A stretch of 27,576 nucleotides of DNA from CAYWXK01 sp964462515 (GCA_964462515.1 CAYWXK010000046.1:1-27576); one strand, 5' to 3'; positions 15,247-23,220 are shown, counted from the first letter of the stretch. The notes: a model not told the origin generated them from the sequence alone. A program made the numbers and translations.

Positions 15247-16888
15247 AAAATTTTTGTTTAGAAGCTCTCTTTCTGTAGCTTATGCACTTACGACTTGTGC
15301 ACTTGTTTTTCTGACCGGCTGCGAACCGTTTCCGGGCGACGAGAAATTTTACGAAGTTTCCATCCCGCGAGAGAAGCTGCGCCAGATAGAGACACTACAA
15401 TTGCAGAAAGTTGAAAGCCAGGAGTCTAACCAACCCGATGCAAATCAATTGTCCCCGAGTGAGCTTCAACTGACTTTGGAGCAGTGCCGTGCCTTGACAA
15501 TGGCCAATAGTCTCGAATTGAAGGTCCAGCTCATCAGTCCCACCATTGCAGCCCAGCGCGTTAGTGAAGAGGAGTCCCGTTTTGAGGCCGCCTTCTTCTC
15601 CAATATGTCTTATGTCAAAACCGATGCCCCTGTTGCGTCATGGTTCGACCTTGTGGGTTCACAGGTGGATGCCTCGAGTATGGATTATGGTCTCCAGATA
15701 CCGCTTCGCACTGGTGGAACTATCACCTTTGACCTTGCTGACAGACGCACCAAAACAAATGTTGAGTTTCCTACCTTTAATCCTTCTTACGATTCGGATG
15801 CATCGCTCTCAATTAGTCAGCCGCTCCTCCGCGGCGCCGGCACAAGGGCCAACACCTACGCCATTCGCATCGCCGAATACGAGCGCCAGATAACCGATGC
15901 CAGAACTAAACTCGAAGTAATTCGTGTCATCGCCGCCGTTGACCGTGTCTATTGGCGGCTTTACGCAGCCAGAAGAGAGCTGGATGTCCGAAGGCAGCAG
16001 TATGACCTGGCCAAAGCCCAGCTCGAGCAGACCCAGCGTTTTGTCAACTCCGGTGAAAGACCGTCTATCGAGGTTACACGAGCCGAAGCCGGCGTCGCCC
16101 AGCGCCTCGAGGGAATCATTGTTGCCGAAAATAACCTCCGCGATAGAGAACGCGAGCTAAAGCGTGTGCTTAATAAACCGGGTCTGGAAATGCAGACGGC
16201 GACCGTCCTGATACCGGCTACAGAGCCTGTCCCTATCCGCTATTGTTTAGAACAGCATCGTCTGGTTCAGACTGCTGCCCAGAATCGTATGGAAATGCTC
16301 GAGCTTGAGCTGCAAATCGCCCAGGACATAAGCTCAATTGATTATATGCACAATCAGGCGCTGCCTCTTGTAACAATGGATTACACCTACAATATCAGCG
16401 GCCTTGGTCCAACAGAAGACAACTCCTTCGACCTGCTTTATGACAAAAGATTTGAAGACCATCGCTTTGGCCTTCAATTGCTGGTGCCGCTGGGAAATGA
16501 AGCCGCCAAAAGCCGCCTGCGACAGGCATTCTATCAGCGCAGGCAGCGATTGGCCACCCGTGAAAATCGCGCTGCTCTTATTGAGCTTGAGGTCCTCAAC
16601 GCCATCGACCAGCTTGAGGCCAACTGGCAGCGCATCCTGGCAAGCAGACAAAGAAGCATATTGGATGGCCGCCTATACAAAGCCGAGAGGCGCCAGTTTG
16701 AGCTTGGCCTGGGGACATCCACCGATGTCCTTGAGGCCCAGACAAATTTTGCCGATGCCCAGAGCGCCGAAATCCTTGCATTGGCCGAGTATCAAATAGC
16801 GCTTGTAGATTTGGCCTATGCCACCGGCACACTCCTCGGCGCAGCAAAAGTCCGATGGGAACCAATCATTCCGGAAATGGGAGGTTAA
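15239..16888 (+). CDS. TolC-family outer-membrane efflux lipoprotein
   Basis: 549 residues. The N-terminus is a lipoprotein signal peptide ending in the lipobox 'LTGC' with Cys28 as the acylation site. Two outer-membrane efflux protein (OEP) repeats follow, with long alpha-helical hairpins rich in Ala, Gln, Glu and Arg (for example around 210-300 and 425-520) and beta-strand segments such as 'DYGLQIPLRTGGTITFDLADR' regions and 'HRFGLQLLVPLG'. It overlaps the permease by 8 bases, so it is the dedicated outer-membrane channel of the operon. The extra N-terminal stretch of about 50 residues before the first helix is longer than in classical TolC and may be a periplasmic linker. Confidence 0.9.
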   Translation: MNKKFLFRSSLSVAYALTTCALVFLTGCEPFPGDEKFYEVSIPREKLRQIETLQLQKVESQESNQPDANQLSPSELQLTLEQCRALTMANSLELKVQLISPTIAAQRVSEEESRFEAAFFSNMSYVKTDAPVASWFDLVGSQVDASSMDYGLQIPLRTGGTITFDLADRRTKTNVEFPTFNPSYDSDASLSISQPLLRGAGTRANTYAIRIAEYERQITDARTKLEVIRVIAAVDRVYWRLYAARRELDVRRQQYDLAKAQLEQTQRFVNSGERPSIEVTRAEAGVAQRLEGIIVAENNLRDRERELKRVLNKPGLEMQTATVLIPATEPVPIRYCLEQHRLVQTAAQNRMEMLELELQIAQDISSIDYMHNQALPLVTMDYTYNISGLGPTEDNSFDLLYDKRFEDHRFGLQLLVPLGNEAAKSRLRQAFYQRRQRLATRENRAALIELEVLNAIDQLEANWQRILASRQRSILDGRLYKAERRQFELGLGTSTDVLEAQTNFADAQSAEILALAEYQIALVDLAYATGTLLGAAKVRWEPIIPEMGG

Positions 16889-16889
16889 T

Positions 16890-16964
16890 ATGAGTCGAAC
16901 AAAAATAGCTGTGATGTTTGCGTGCCTTTCTCTTGGGATTACCGCTGTAGTATCAGACAAATAG
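16890..16964 (+). CDS. 24-residue signal-peptide-like ORF, possibly a truncated gene
   Basis: It starts one base after the TolC-family stop, with 'GGGAGGTTAAT' as a strong ribosome site. The product begins 'MSRTKIAVMFACLSLGITA' and stops after 24 residues: a charged N-region, a hydrophobic core and an Ala cleavage-like site, with nothing after it. Reading on in another frame gives about 38 codons without a recognisable domain. The likeliest explanation is a secreted protein gene cut short by mutation. A real micropeptide is possible but not shown. A TCTGCC/GGCAGA hairpin (16974-16993) follows. Confidence 0.4.
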   Translation: MSRTKIAVMFACLSLGITAVVSDK

Positions 16965-17129
16965 TCCCCCCTGTCTGCCATCTGTCCGGCAGATTCGTGT
17001 CTTGCCCGATACAATCGATGGCGTCAAACAATGCCCTTTCAACTTTAAGATTTTATTTAACCCGTGTGTGATTTATTCCGATACTATTGTTTGTCGCTGT
17101 AACTCTATTGATTGACAAAAGGAGCAAAA

Positions 17130-17462
17130 ATGGCGATTCAAAAATCTGTTGAGGACGTGCTGCTCGTTGAGCTGCCGTTCAAAGAACCACAGATAGCTAA
17201 TGAGCTTATAACCGTCAACGAGCGTGTTAGTGATAATCCTAATTTTGATGTCATAATTGACTTTTCCAAGGTCGAAATAATCACCTCTTCAAGCATAGGC
17301 AACCTCATTATTTTGCATAACTTACTACACCAGCAGGGGCGCCGGCTCATCCTTTACAACGTAGCCCCGGTAACAAGGTGCATTTTTGTAGTCGCCGGTC
17401 TCAAAGACATTTTCGATTTTGCCGATGACAAATCCACTGCCCTTTCTTCTATGCAGCACTAA
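17130..17462 (+). CDS. STAS-domain protein (anti-sigma factor antagonist-like)
   Basis: 110 residues forming a single STAS domain. 'FDVIIDFSKVEIITSSSIGNLI' (39-60, in two parts) matches the strand-loop-helix of SpoIIAA-type proteins, in which the Ser of 'D/T-S-S' is phosphorylated by a partner kinase; here Ser54 or Ser55 is the candidate. The start is the ATG at 17130 because 'AAAAGGAGCAAAA' lies just before it; a TTG at 17112 would put that site inside the gene. No anti-sigma kinase or phosphatase gene is nearby, so the partner must be elsewhere. It may act in a partner-switching pathway controlling a sigma factor or another target. Confidence 0.85.
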   Translation: MAIQKSVEDVLLVELPFKEPQIANELITVNERVSDNPNFDVIIDFSKVEIITSSSIGNLIILHNLLHQQGRRLILYNVAPVTRCIFVVAGLKDIFDFADDKSTALSSMQH

Positions 17463-17700
17463 TTATTGGTGCCAGTATTGGTATAGGAACAAATTTCGAT
17501 TTGAGTTTGTAGTTTAGCCGTCACCGGCCTGTCCTGCTTGCACTGAGCCTGTCGAAGTGAGCTTGCCGAAGGGCAAGGCGACGACATACCTTATATTCCT
17601 TCCCGGTAAAATCCCCAAATAAACACTTGCAATATGTCTTCGCACGTGAAAAAATAATATAAATGAATTCGCATACTTGCATAATTCAATTATTGTTTAG
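17463..17700. other. Non-coding stretch with dispersed repeats
   Basis: No gene or convincing promoter is seen between the STAS gene and the terminator-like hairpin at 17701. The only clear structure is the CTGTCGAAG/CTTGCCGAAG element at 17541-17577. The rest (17578-17700) is AT-rich. Confidence 0.6.
17541..17577. repeat. GAGCCTGTCGAAG / GAGCTTGCCGAAG double element with hairpin
   Basis: CACTGAGCCTGTCGAAG (17541-17557) is followed directly by a variant TGAGCTTGCCGAAG (17558-17571). The end forms a perfect hairpin, CTTGCC-GAAG-GGCAAG (17562-17577). It is related to the elements at 9137-9171 and 9884-9925. Confidence 0.6.
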
Positions 17701-17750
17701 CCCCCAGCCCCGTCCTGAGTGCAGTCGAAGGATTTATGCTGGGGGTTATT
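17701..17750 (+). terminator. Terminator-like hairpin with a repeat in its loop
   Basis: CCCCCAGC (17701-17708) pairs perfectly with GCTGGGGG (17738-17745), followed by TTATTT. The 29-base loop contains CCTGAGTGCAGTCGAAGG, a member of the dispersed GTCGAAGG family. It lies 24 bases before the next gene's ATG, so it could end upstream transcripts or attenuate the downstream gene. Confidence 0.5.
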
Positions 17751-17768
17751 TAACTTGGGAGGTAACAA

Positions 17769-19160
17769 ATGAATACAAACGAGCTAAAAATGACAAGGCG
17801 TAAATTCTTAAGGAATTCAACCAACGCTACAGCTTCATTAGCGTTAGGTTTGAACATTATGGCGGTTCCTGTGGCTCGCTCTGTTATTGGCGCTAATGAA
17901 AAGATTCGTGTAGGTTTTATCGGCCTGGGCAATCGTGGGACACAGCTTCTTCAAGGTTTCCTGACGCAAAGCGATGTTGAAGTTACCGCTCTTTGTGATG
18001 TCTATGAACCATACCTGGCAAGGGATTATTCTAAAGTGGACAAAAAACTGTTGGATTCTCTATCGGATAGAGTCCCGAAAATGACAGAAAAGTTAAGCCC
18101 CGATGTCGTGCGATACAAGGACTTTCGCCGCCTGCTCGACAACAAAAATATAGATGCTGTAGTTATTGCAACTCCTGACCACTGGCACGCCATCCAGACC
18201 ATTATGGCCTGCCAGGCCGAAAAGGATGTTTATGTCGAAAAACCGCTGTCCTTGACCATCGTTGAAGGCCGAAAAATGGTCGAGGCCGCAAAGCGATATA
18301 ATCGTGTTGTGCAGGTCGGCCTCCACCGCCGCTCATCAAATTTATACAAGCAAATTGTCGAGCACATCCAGTCGAACAAACTTGGCAAAGTAACTATCGC
18401 CAGGGCCTACCGTGTAAGCAATATGTGTCCCGCCGGCATAGGCAGGTATCCCGACACATCGCCCCCACAAGGACTGGATTGGGATTTGTGGCTTGGCCCC
18501 GCCCCACAGCGCCCATATAGAGACAACATCCCTTTATATAAATTCCGCTGGTGGCAGGCATACTCCTCACAAATGGCCAACTGGGGCGTGCACTATTGTG
18601 ATACAATCCGCTGGGTACTGGGAGAGCAGGCACCTGTGTCGATTTCAGCCCACGGTGGAAGGTTCGTAGTCGAAGATGACCGCACAATTCCGGATACTTT
18701 GGAGGTTATCTTTGAATTGCCATCCGGTGCACTTCTGATTTTCGGCCAGTATGAAGCAAATGGCGGCCCCGTTTTAATAGATGGAGAAATTGAGTTCCGT
18801 GGCACGCTCGGAAATCTTTACGCCGCCTCAGAAGGCGCTGGATTCAAAATTATCCCTTCAAATGCAGGTCAATTCCAGGATAGCGCCGCCAAAATTAAAC
18901 CGCTGAAAGCGAAAGGTGTGGATGGCGACCTGACGGTTCAGCATATCCGAAATTTTCTTGACTGCGTCAAAACACGAAAGCCGACAAATTGTGATATGGA
19001 GACAGGGCACCGCTCGACAACGTTCGCCCATTTAGCTAATATAGCTCTGGCTGCAAAGTCCCGAATCGAATGGGACCCGAAAAACGAAAAAATCACTAAT
19101 AACAAGAAGGCCAATGACCTGTTACATTACGAGTATCGAAAACCCTGGAAACTTGGTTGA
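17769..19160 (+). CDS. Tat-exported Gfo/Idh/MocA family oxidoreductase
   Basis: 463 residues. The N-terminus has the twin-arginine motif 'TRRKFLRN' (9-16) and a weakly hydrophobic core to about 40, so the protein is probably exported folded with its cofactor. The Rossmann fold begins 'VGFIGLGNRGTQ' (48-59). 'TPDHWHA' (135-141) and 'VEKPLS' (156-161) are typical of this long exported subgroup. The C-terminal domain contains 'MANWGVHYCDTIRWVLG', placing a conserved Trp-Gly-x-His motif in the pocket. Some relatives (GH109) are NAD-dependent glycosidases, others dehydrogenases; the sequence does not decide. 'TTGGGAGGTAACAA' precedes the ATG. It lies 29 bases before a second, similar gene. Confidence 0.87.
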   Translation: MNTNELKMTRRKFLRNSTNATASLALGLNIMAVPVARSVIGANEKIRVGFIGLGNRGTQLLQGFLTQSDVEVTALCDVYEPYLARDYSKVDKKLLDSLSDRVPKMTEKLSPDVVRYKDFRRLLDNKNIDAVVIATPDHWHAIQTIMACQAEKDVYVEKPLSLTIVEGRKMVEAAKRYNRVVQVGLHRRSSNLYKQIVEHIQSNKLGKVTIARAYRVSNMCPAGIGRYPDTSPPQGLDWDLWLGPAPQRPYRDNIPLYKFRWWQAYSSQMANWGVHYCDTIRWVLGEQAPVSISAHGGRFVVEDDRTIPDTLEVIFELPSGALLIFGQYEANGGPVLIDGEIEFRGTLGNLYAASEGAGFKIIPSNAGQFQDSAAKIKPLKAKGVDGDLTVQHIRNFLDCVKTRKPTNCDMETGHRSTTFAHLANIALAAKSRIEWDPKNEKITNNKKANDLLHYEYRKPWKLG

Positions 19161-19189
19161 AAAATAAACTTATATGAAGGACTATATCT

Positions 19190-20653
19190 ATGAAACGCCT
19201 TACTCGCCGCAATTTTATCCGCCGGACGTTTGGCGGATTTTTGAAAGCTTCGCTCGCCTCCTGTGCTGCCTTCACGATTCCCTTTTCTCGTGCGCGAGGA
19301 GCAAACGATGATATTCGCGTGGCTGTCGTAGGTATTGGCAGCCAGGGCAGTAATCATATCAACTGGTTTCGCCAAATCCCCGCCGTTCGTGTCGTAGCTA
19401 TCTGTGATGCCGACAAAAGTTTCATTGACCGCGAACAGAAAAAATTTACAGACCGCAGCGAAAAGGTTGACACCTACCTCGATTATCGTAAGCTGCTCGA
19501 AGATAAAAATATCGACGCAATTATAACTGCTGCCCCTAACCACTGGCACGCCCTCGTTACTGTCTGGGCCTGCCAGGCAGGTAAGGACGTTTATGTCGAA
19601 AAGCCGGTCTCACACAATATATGGGAAGGCCGCAAAATGGTCGAAGCAGCCCGCAAATACAACCGAATCGTTCAATCAGGCACTCAGCGCCGCTCTGATG
19701 AGGGACTCCACGAGGCCATTCAATACATCCAGCAGGGCAATCTCGGAAAAATTCTATTTGTCCGTGGCATTATTTATGTCCGACGTGATAGTATCGGGAA
19801 GGTCTCCGGCCCGCAGCCAATCCCCCCGTCCGTTGACTATAACCTCTGGTGCGGCCCGGCCCCGATGGAACCTTTGATGCGCAAAAATTTGCATTACGAC
19901 TGGCACTGGGTCTGGCCCACCGGCAACGGCGACTTCGGCAACAACGGCATCCATTTTATAGACATCTGCCGCTGGGTCCTGGGCAAAAATCATCTGGCGC
20001 CAAAGGTAATGAGCATCGGCGGACGCTTCGGTTATATCGATGATGGTCAGACGCCTAATACCCAGATTGTCTTCTTGGATTACCAGCCTGTCCCCATAAT
20101 CTTTGAAGTGCGTGGCCTGCCTCGGGCAAAAGGCGATTCTGTGATGGACGACTACCGCGGTATCCGCGACGGTCTTGTCGTCCAGTGCGAAAATGGTTAC
20201 TTCGCGGGCGGCGACGGCGGCTGGGCATACGATAACGCCGGCAAAAAAATTAAGCAGTTCGTAGGCAGCGGCGGCAGTGGTCATCACGCCAACTTCATAA
20301 ACGCTGTCCGCAGCCGCAAGGTTAGTGACCTCAACGCCGACATCCTTGAAGGTCATCTTTCAAGTTCCCTTTGTCATCAGGGCAACATCTCTTACCGCCT
20401 CGGCAAGACCGCCTCACCGGACGAAATTATGGAAGTTATTAAAGGCAATAAAGAAATGCTGGATTCCTTCGAGAGTTTTCTAAAGCACCTGACCGCCAAC
20501 GGCGTGGACATTCAAAAAACGCCTTCTGTTCTTGGCCCTTGCCTTACAATGGATGTCGAAAATGAAAAATTTACCGGCGATTTCGCCGACCAGGCCAACG
20601 CCCTTGTAACCCGTAATTATCGTGACCCCTTTGTCGTCCCCGAACGGATATGA
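19190..20653 (+). CDS. Tat-exported Gfo/Idh/MocA family oxidoreductase (second copy)
   Basis: 487 residues, a diverged relative of the preceding gene. The Tat motif is 'TRRNFIRRT' (5-13). The dinucleotide fold starts 'VAVVGIGSQGSNH' (44-56); 'APNHWHA' (115-121) and 'VEKPVS' (136-141) correspond to the motifs of the first protein. The C-terminal domain has 'GDFGNNGIHFIDICRWVLG', so the pocket differs from the first copy at the residue before Gly (Phe for Trp), and the chain has an extra tail of about 60 residues. 'ATGAAGGACTATATCT' precedes the ATG. The pair probably arose by old duplication and works on a glycan-derived substrate in the periplasm together with the esterase-like gene that follows (inference). 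Confidence 0.87.
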   Translation: MKRLTRRNFIRRTFGGFLKASLASCAAFTIPFSRARGANDDIRVAVVGIGSQGSNHINWFRQIPAVRVVAICDADKSFIDREQKKFTDRSEKVDTYLDYRKLLEDKNIDAIITAAPNHWHALVTVWACQAGKDVYVEKPVSHNIWEGRKMVEAARKYNRIVQSGTQRRSDEGLHEAIQYIQQGNLGKILFVRGIIYVRRDSIGKVSGPQPIPPSVDYNLWCGPAPMEPLMRKNLHYDWHWVWPTGNGDFGNNGIHFIDICRWVLGKNHLAPKVMSIGGRFGYIDDGQTPNTQIVFLDYQPVPIIFEVRGLPRAKGDSVMDDYRGIRDGLVVQCENGYFAGGDGGWAYDNAGKKIKQFVGSGGSGHHANFINAVRSRKVSDLNADILEGHLSSSLCHQGNISYRLGKTASPDEIMEVIKGNKEMLDSFESFLKHLTANGVDIQKTPSVLGPCLTMDVENEKFTGDFADQANALVTRNYRDPFVVPERI

Positions 20654-20671
20654 GGTTAAAACGTCCAAAAG

Positions 20672-20692
20672 CCCCCAAGTTTATCTTGGGGG
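20672..20692 (+). terminator. Terminator-like hairpin after the Gfo/Idh pair
   Basis: CCCCCAAG (20672-20679) and CTTGGGGG (20685-20692) form a perfect 8-bp stem with a TTTAT loop. The tail is TAAATCT, a poor T-run, so termination may be partial. It resembles the hairpin before the 17769 gene. Confidence 0.5.
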
Positions 20693-20696
20693 TAAA

Positions 20697-20766
20697 TCTG
20701 AAATCTGAAATATAAGAGGTTCAATCAGAAATGAAAAATCCGAAATCCGCAATCCGAAATCTGAAA
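20697..20766. repeat. Heptanucleotide repeat array (TCYGAAA)n overlapping a start codon
   Basis: Ten heptamers in constant phase run from 20697 to 20766. TCTGAAA or TCCGAAA occurs five times, and the others are variants such as TCAGAAA, TCCGCAA and TGAAAAA. The ATG of the esterase-like gene (20731) is formed inside the array, so its first 12 or so codons are repeat sequence. Confidence 0.75.
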
Positions 20767-22902
20767 TTCATCTTAACTGCACTGATACTTCTATGCAGTT
20801 GTTCTTCCTGCACCGCTCTCAAGAATCAGCCAGGAGTATCTTCTGCAGAATTTGCAGACCCAAACCATATGCTCGCTGAATACTTTCGTGCGGAAACCGC
20901 TAAACTACAAGAGCAGTGCTTAGCCGACATCAAAACACTCTCTGATTGGGAATCAAAGCGGTCGCTTTATCGTAAACAACTTTTTGAGATGCTCGGACTC
21001 GACCCCCTTCCCGAAAAAACAGACCTCAAACCTGTCGTTACCGGCAAAGTTGACCACAATGACTTCACCGTCGAGAAGATTCACTACCAGTCTATGCCCG
21101 GCCTTTACGTTACAGGCAATCTCTATATCCCTAAGAATCTGGAAAAACCTGCGCCGGCTATCCTGTATGTCTGTGGTCATTCCCTCGTCAAAAAAGATAA
21201 TGTCAGCTTCGGCAACAAAACCGCCTACCAACACCACGCCGCCTGGTTCGCCCGCAATGGCTATGTTTGCCTGGTTATCGACTCGCTTCAATTAGGTGAA
21301 ATCGAAGGCATCCATCACGGCACCTACCGTTACAAAATGTGGTGGTGGAACAGCCGCGGCTACACACCCGCGGGCGTTGAGGCCTGGAACTGTATCCGCT
21401 CCCTCGATTATCTCCAATCTCGGCCAGAAGTGGATAAAGAACGCATCGGCGTAACCGGCCGCTCCGGCGGCGGCGCTTATAGCTGGTGGCTTTCAGCCCT
21501 CGATGAACGTATCAAAGCCGCCGTTCCGGTCGCCGGCATCACAGACCTGCAAAACCACGTTGTCGATGGCACCGTCGAAGGCCACTGCGATTGTATGTTC
21601 ATCGTGAATACTTACCGCTGGGACTATCCGCTTGTCGCAGCGCTTGTGGCGCCAAGGCCGCTGTTGATATCCAATAGCGACAAAGACAATATCTTCCCGC
21701 TCGATGGCGTCCTTCGCGTCCACGAAAAGGTGCGGAACATCTACAAACTCTACAAAGCTGAAAAAAACCTCGGCCTGCAAATCACCGAAGGCCCGCATAA
21801 CGATACGCAGGAGCTTCGCATCCACGCCTTTGTCTGGTTCAATCGTTTCCTCAAGGGCGAAAATCCGATTATTGATAAAACAGCAATATCTTTTTTTGAG
21901 CCGGAGCAGCTCAAAGTTTTTAGCGAGCTTCCCACCGACCAGATAAATACAAAAATTCACGAATCATTTGTCCCCCAGGCCCCGCAGCCACCGATTCCTC
22001 AGTCAGCCGAAGATTGGTCAAAGCAAAGCGATTCTTGGATGACTATCCTTAAGGAAAAATCATTTCGCGGCTGGCCTACCGAATCCGAGGCCGGCCCCCT
22101 CGGAGTAAAACAAGTATTTTCTGTTAAGCATCACGGTATCCGCTTTTCTGCGTTTGATTTTACAAGTCAGCATTACGTGCGTCTGCGCTTATACGTGACA
22201 CAGCCGGTCGGCCTCAAAAAACCCAACACAATTACCCTAAACGTCCTCGATGACCAGCAATGGACCCAATGGTTATCTGCTATGCGCGTCGGCTTCCCAA
22301 CCGAGCTTAATGACCCCGCCTTCGGCGGGCCTGAGCCGAACGAAATCGCTTTCAAACAAATCCGGAAAGTAATTAGTAATACAAATTGTGTCCTTGCATA
22401 TTTTGCCCCTCGCGGCATCGGCCCGACGGCGTGGAAGTTCGACGAAAAAAAACTAACGCAAATTCGGCGGCGTTTTATGCTCCTTGGCCAGACGCTTGAT
22501 GGTATGAGGGTCTGGGACGTTCGGCGGGCAATTCAAGCACTCCACTCGCTCAAATCAGTTGATAATGTCCCCATCGGCCTTAAAGCAAGAGGCCAGATGG
22601 CCGGCATAATCCTCTACGCCTCGTTATTTGAACCCGAAATTGCCCGTCTCGACCTCTGGAATTTACCGCACTCACATTACGATTTATCCGCCGTCAGTGT
22701 GGCGGATGGCCCGTATTTTCTCAACGTCCTGCGTTTCCTCGACATACCGCAGGCCCTCGCTATTGCCGCCGAACGCAGCCAGGTAAATATCTACCAGAAA
22801 GACGCCTTTCAATGGCAATTCACGCAGCTTGTAATTGACAAACTGTCTTGGCCCCAAGACCGCTTGCAGATACACAAAATCTCCGCAGAAGACCAGAAGT
22901 AA
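20731..22902 (+). CDS. Large alpha/beta-hydrolase (acetylxylan esterase-like) lipoprotein with a second, degenerate hydrolase domain
   Basis: 723 residues. A signal peptide with core 'FILTALILLCS' is followed by Cys24 and Cys27, possible lipidation sites. The first hydrolase domain (about 100-380) has the nucleophile elbow 'GRSGGG' with Ser245, an acid at Asp317 or Asp319 in 'SNSDKDNIFP' and His356 in 'EGPHND', so it should be active, probably as a carbohydrate esterase. Residues about 430-720 look like a second hydrolase fold in which the elbow reads 'KARGQMAG' (618-625) and has no serine. The start ATG lies in a heptamer repeat, with AGAGG 9 bases upstream. It follows two exported Gfo/Idh genes after a weak terminator and probably serves the same glycan pathway. 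Confidence 0.8.
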   Translation: MKNPKSAIRNLKFILTALILLCSCSSCTALKNQPGVSSAEFADPNHMLAEYFRAETAKLQEQCLADIKTLSDWESKRSLYRKQLFEMLGLDPLPEKTDLKPVVTGKVDHNDFTVEKIHYQSMPGLYVTGNLYIPKNLEKPAPAILYVCGHSLVKKDNVSFGNKTAYQHHAAWFARNGYVCLVIDSLQLGEIEGIHHGTYRYKMWWWNSRGYTPAGVEAWNCIRSLDYLQSRPEVDKERIGVTGRSGGGAYSWWLSALDERIKAAVPVAGITDLQNHVVDGTVEGHCDCMFIVNTYRWDYPLVAALVAPRPLLISNSDKDNIFPLDGVLRVHEKVRNIYKLYKAEKNLGLQITEGPHNDTQELRIHAFVWFNRFLKGENPIIDKTAISFFEPEQLKVFSELPTDQINTKIHESFVPQAPQPPIPQSAEDWSKQSDSWMTILKEKSFRGWPTESEAGPLGVKQVFSVKHHGIRFSAFDFTSQHYVRLRLYVTQPVGLKKPNTITLNVLDDQQWTQWLSAMRVGFPTELNDPAFGGPEPNEIAFKQIRKVISNTNCVLAYFAPRGIGPTAWKFDEKKLTQIRRRFMLLGQTLDGMRVWDVRRAIQALHSLKSVDNVPIGLKARGQMAGIILYASLFEPEIARLDLWNLPHSHYDLSAVSVADGPYFLNVLRFLDIPQALAIAAERSQVNIYQKDAFQWQFTQLVIDKLSWPQDRLQIHKISAEDQK

Positions 22903-22936
22903 CTGTTAAAATACTTCTTTAGAACACGTGAAATGA

Positions 22937-22983
22937 TGTCATTGCGAGCCCTGCACCATACGGTGCGGGGCGTGGCAATCTCA
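22937..22983. repeat. REP-like extragenic palindrome (TCATTGCGAG...CGTGGCAATCTC)
   Basis: ATTGC (22941-22945) and GCAAT (22975-22979) enclose a strong stem, CCCTGCACC/GGTGCGGGG (22949-22957 with 22962-22970, one T.G wobble, loop ATAC). The flanks TGTCATTGCGAG and CGTGGCAATCTCA match a dispersed element found in many bacterial genomes. The rest of 22903-23030 holds nothing else I can support. Confidence 0.7.
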
Positions 22984-23030
22984 TATTTAGTCCCGAAGCC
23001 CGTTTTCAATATCATTTGAGCAAAAAATAC

Positions 23031-23059
23031 TTGCATTTTTCGGCAAATTATGGTATTAT
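23031..23059 (+). promoter_or_regulatory. Sigma-70-type promoter of the toxin-antitoxin-like pair
   Basis: TTGCAT (23031-23036), a 17-base spacer and TATTAT (23054-23059) match consensus in most positions. The transcript would start near 23066, within the palindrome at 23063-23072, leaving a leader of about 155 bases before the first gene. Confidence 0.7.
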
Positions 23060-23062
23060 TTT

Positions 23063-23072
23063 GTTACGTAAC
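23063..23072. promoter_or_regulatory. Palindrome at the predicted transcript start, operator-like
   Basis: GTTACGTAAC is a perfect 10-base palindrome that covers the predicted +1. Its position just after the -10 box suits repression by a dimeric DNA-binding protein, as in autoregulated toxin-antitoxin operons. Binding is inference. Confidence 0.45.
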
Positions 23073-23106
23073 TAATGGTTAATAAAAAGCGAAAGGTTTA
23101 AATATT

Positions 23107-23163
23107 ATGGTTGGTTATATTTATAATCAGTACTGTCGGCTAAAAAATCAGTCAAAATCCTGA
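23107..23163 (+). CDS. Possible 18-codon leader ORF
   Basis: ATG at 23107 to TGA at 23161-23163 encodes 18 residues (MVGYIYNQYCRLKNQSKS). GAAAGG lies about 11 bases upstream, a weak ribosome site. It runs through the 5' arm of the leader inverted repeat at 23135-23145, so translating ribosomes could open that stem. It may be chance; no homolog is known to me. Confidence 0.25.
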   Translation: MVGYIYNQYCRLKNQSKS

Positions 23164-23206
23164 ATTTGTGAAGAACATAATGTTGGCTATTGAAGTTTTA
23201 GCTGAC
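23135..23206 (+). promoter_or_regulatory. Leader inverted repeat abutting a ribosome binding site
   Basis: GTCGGCTAAAA (23135-23145) can pair with TTTTAGCTGAC (23196-23206), an 11-bp stem with one G.U wobble and a 50-base loop. The 3' arm ends exactly where the AGGAG ribosome site of the next gene begins (23207-23211). This could affect initiation by stacking on or masking the site. Confidence 0.45.
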
Positions 23207-23220
23207 AGGAGTGTTTGTTA

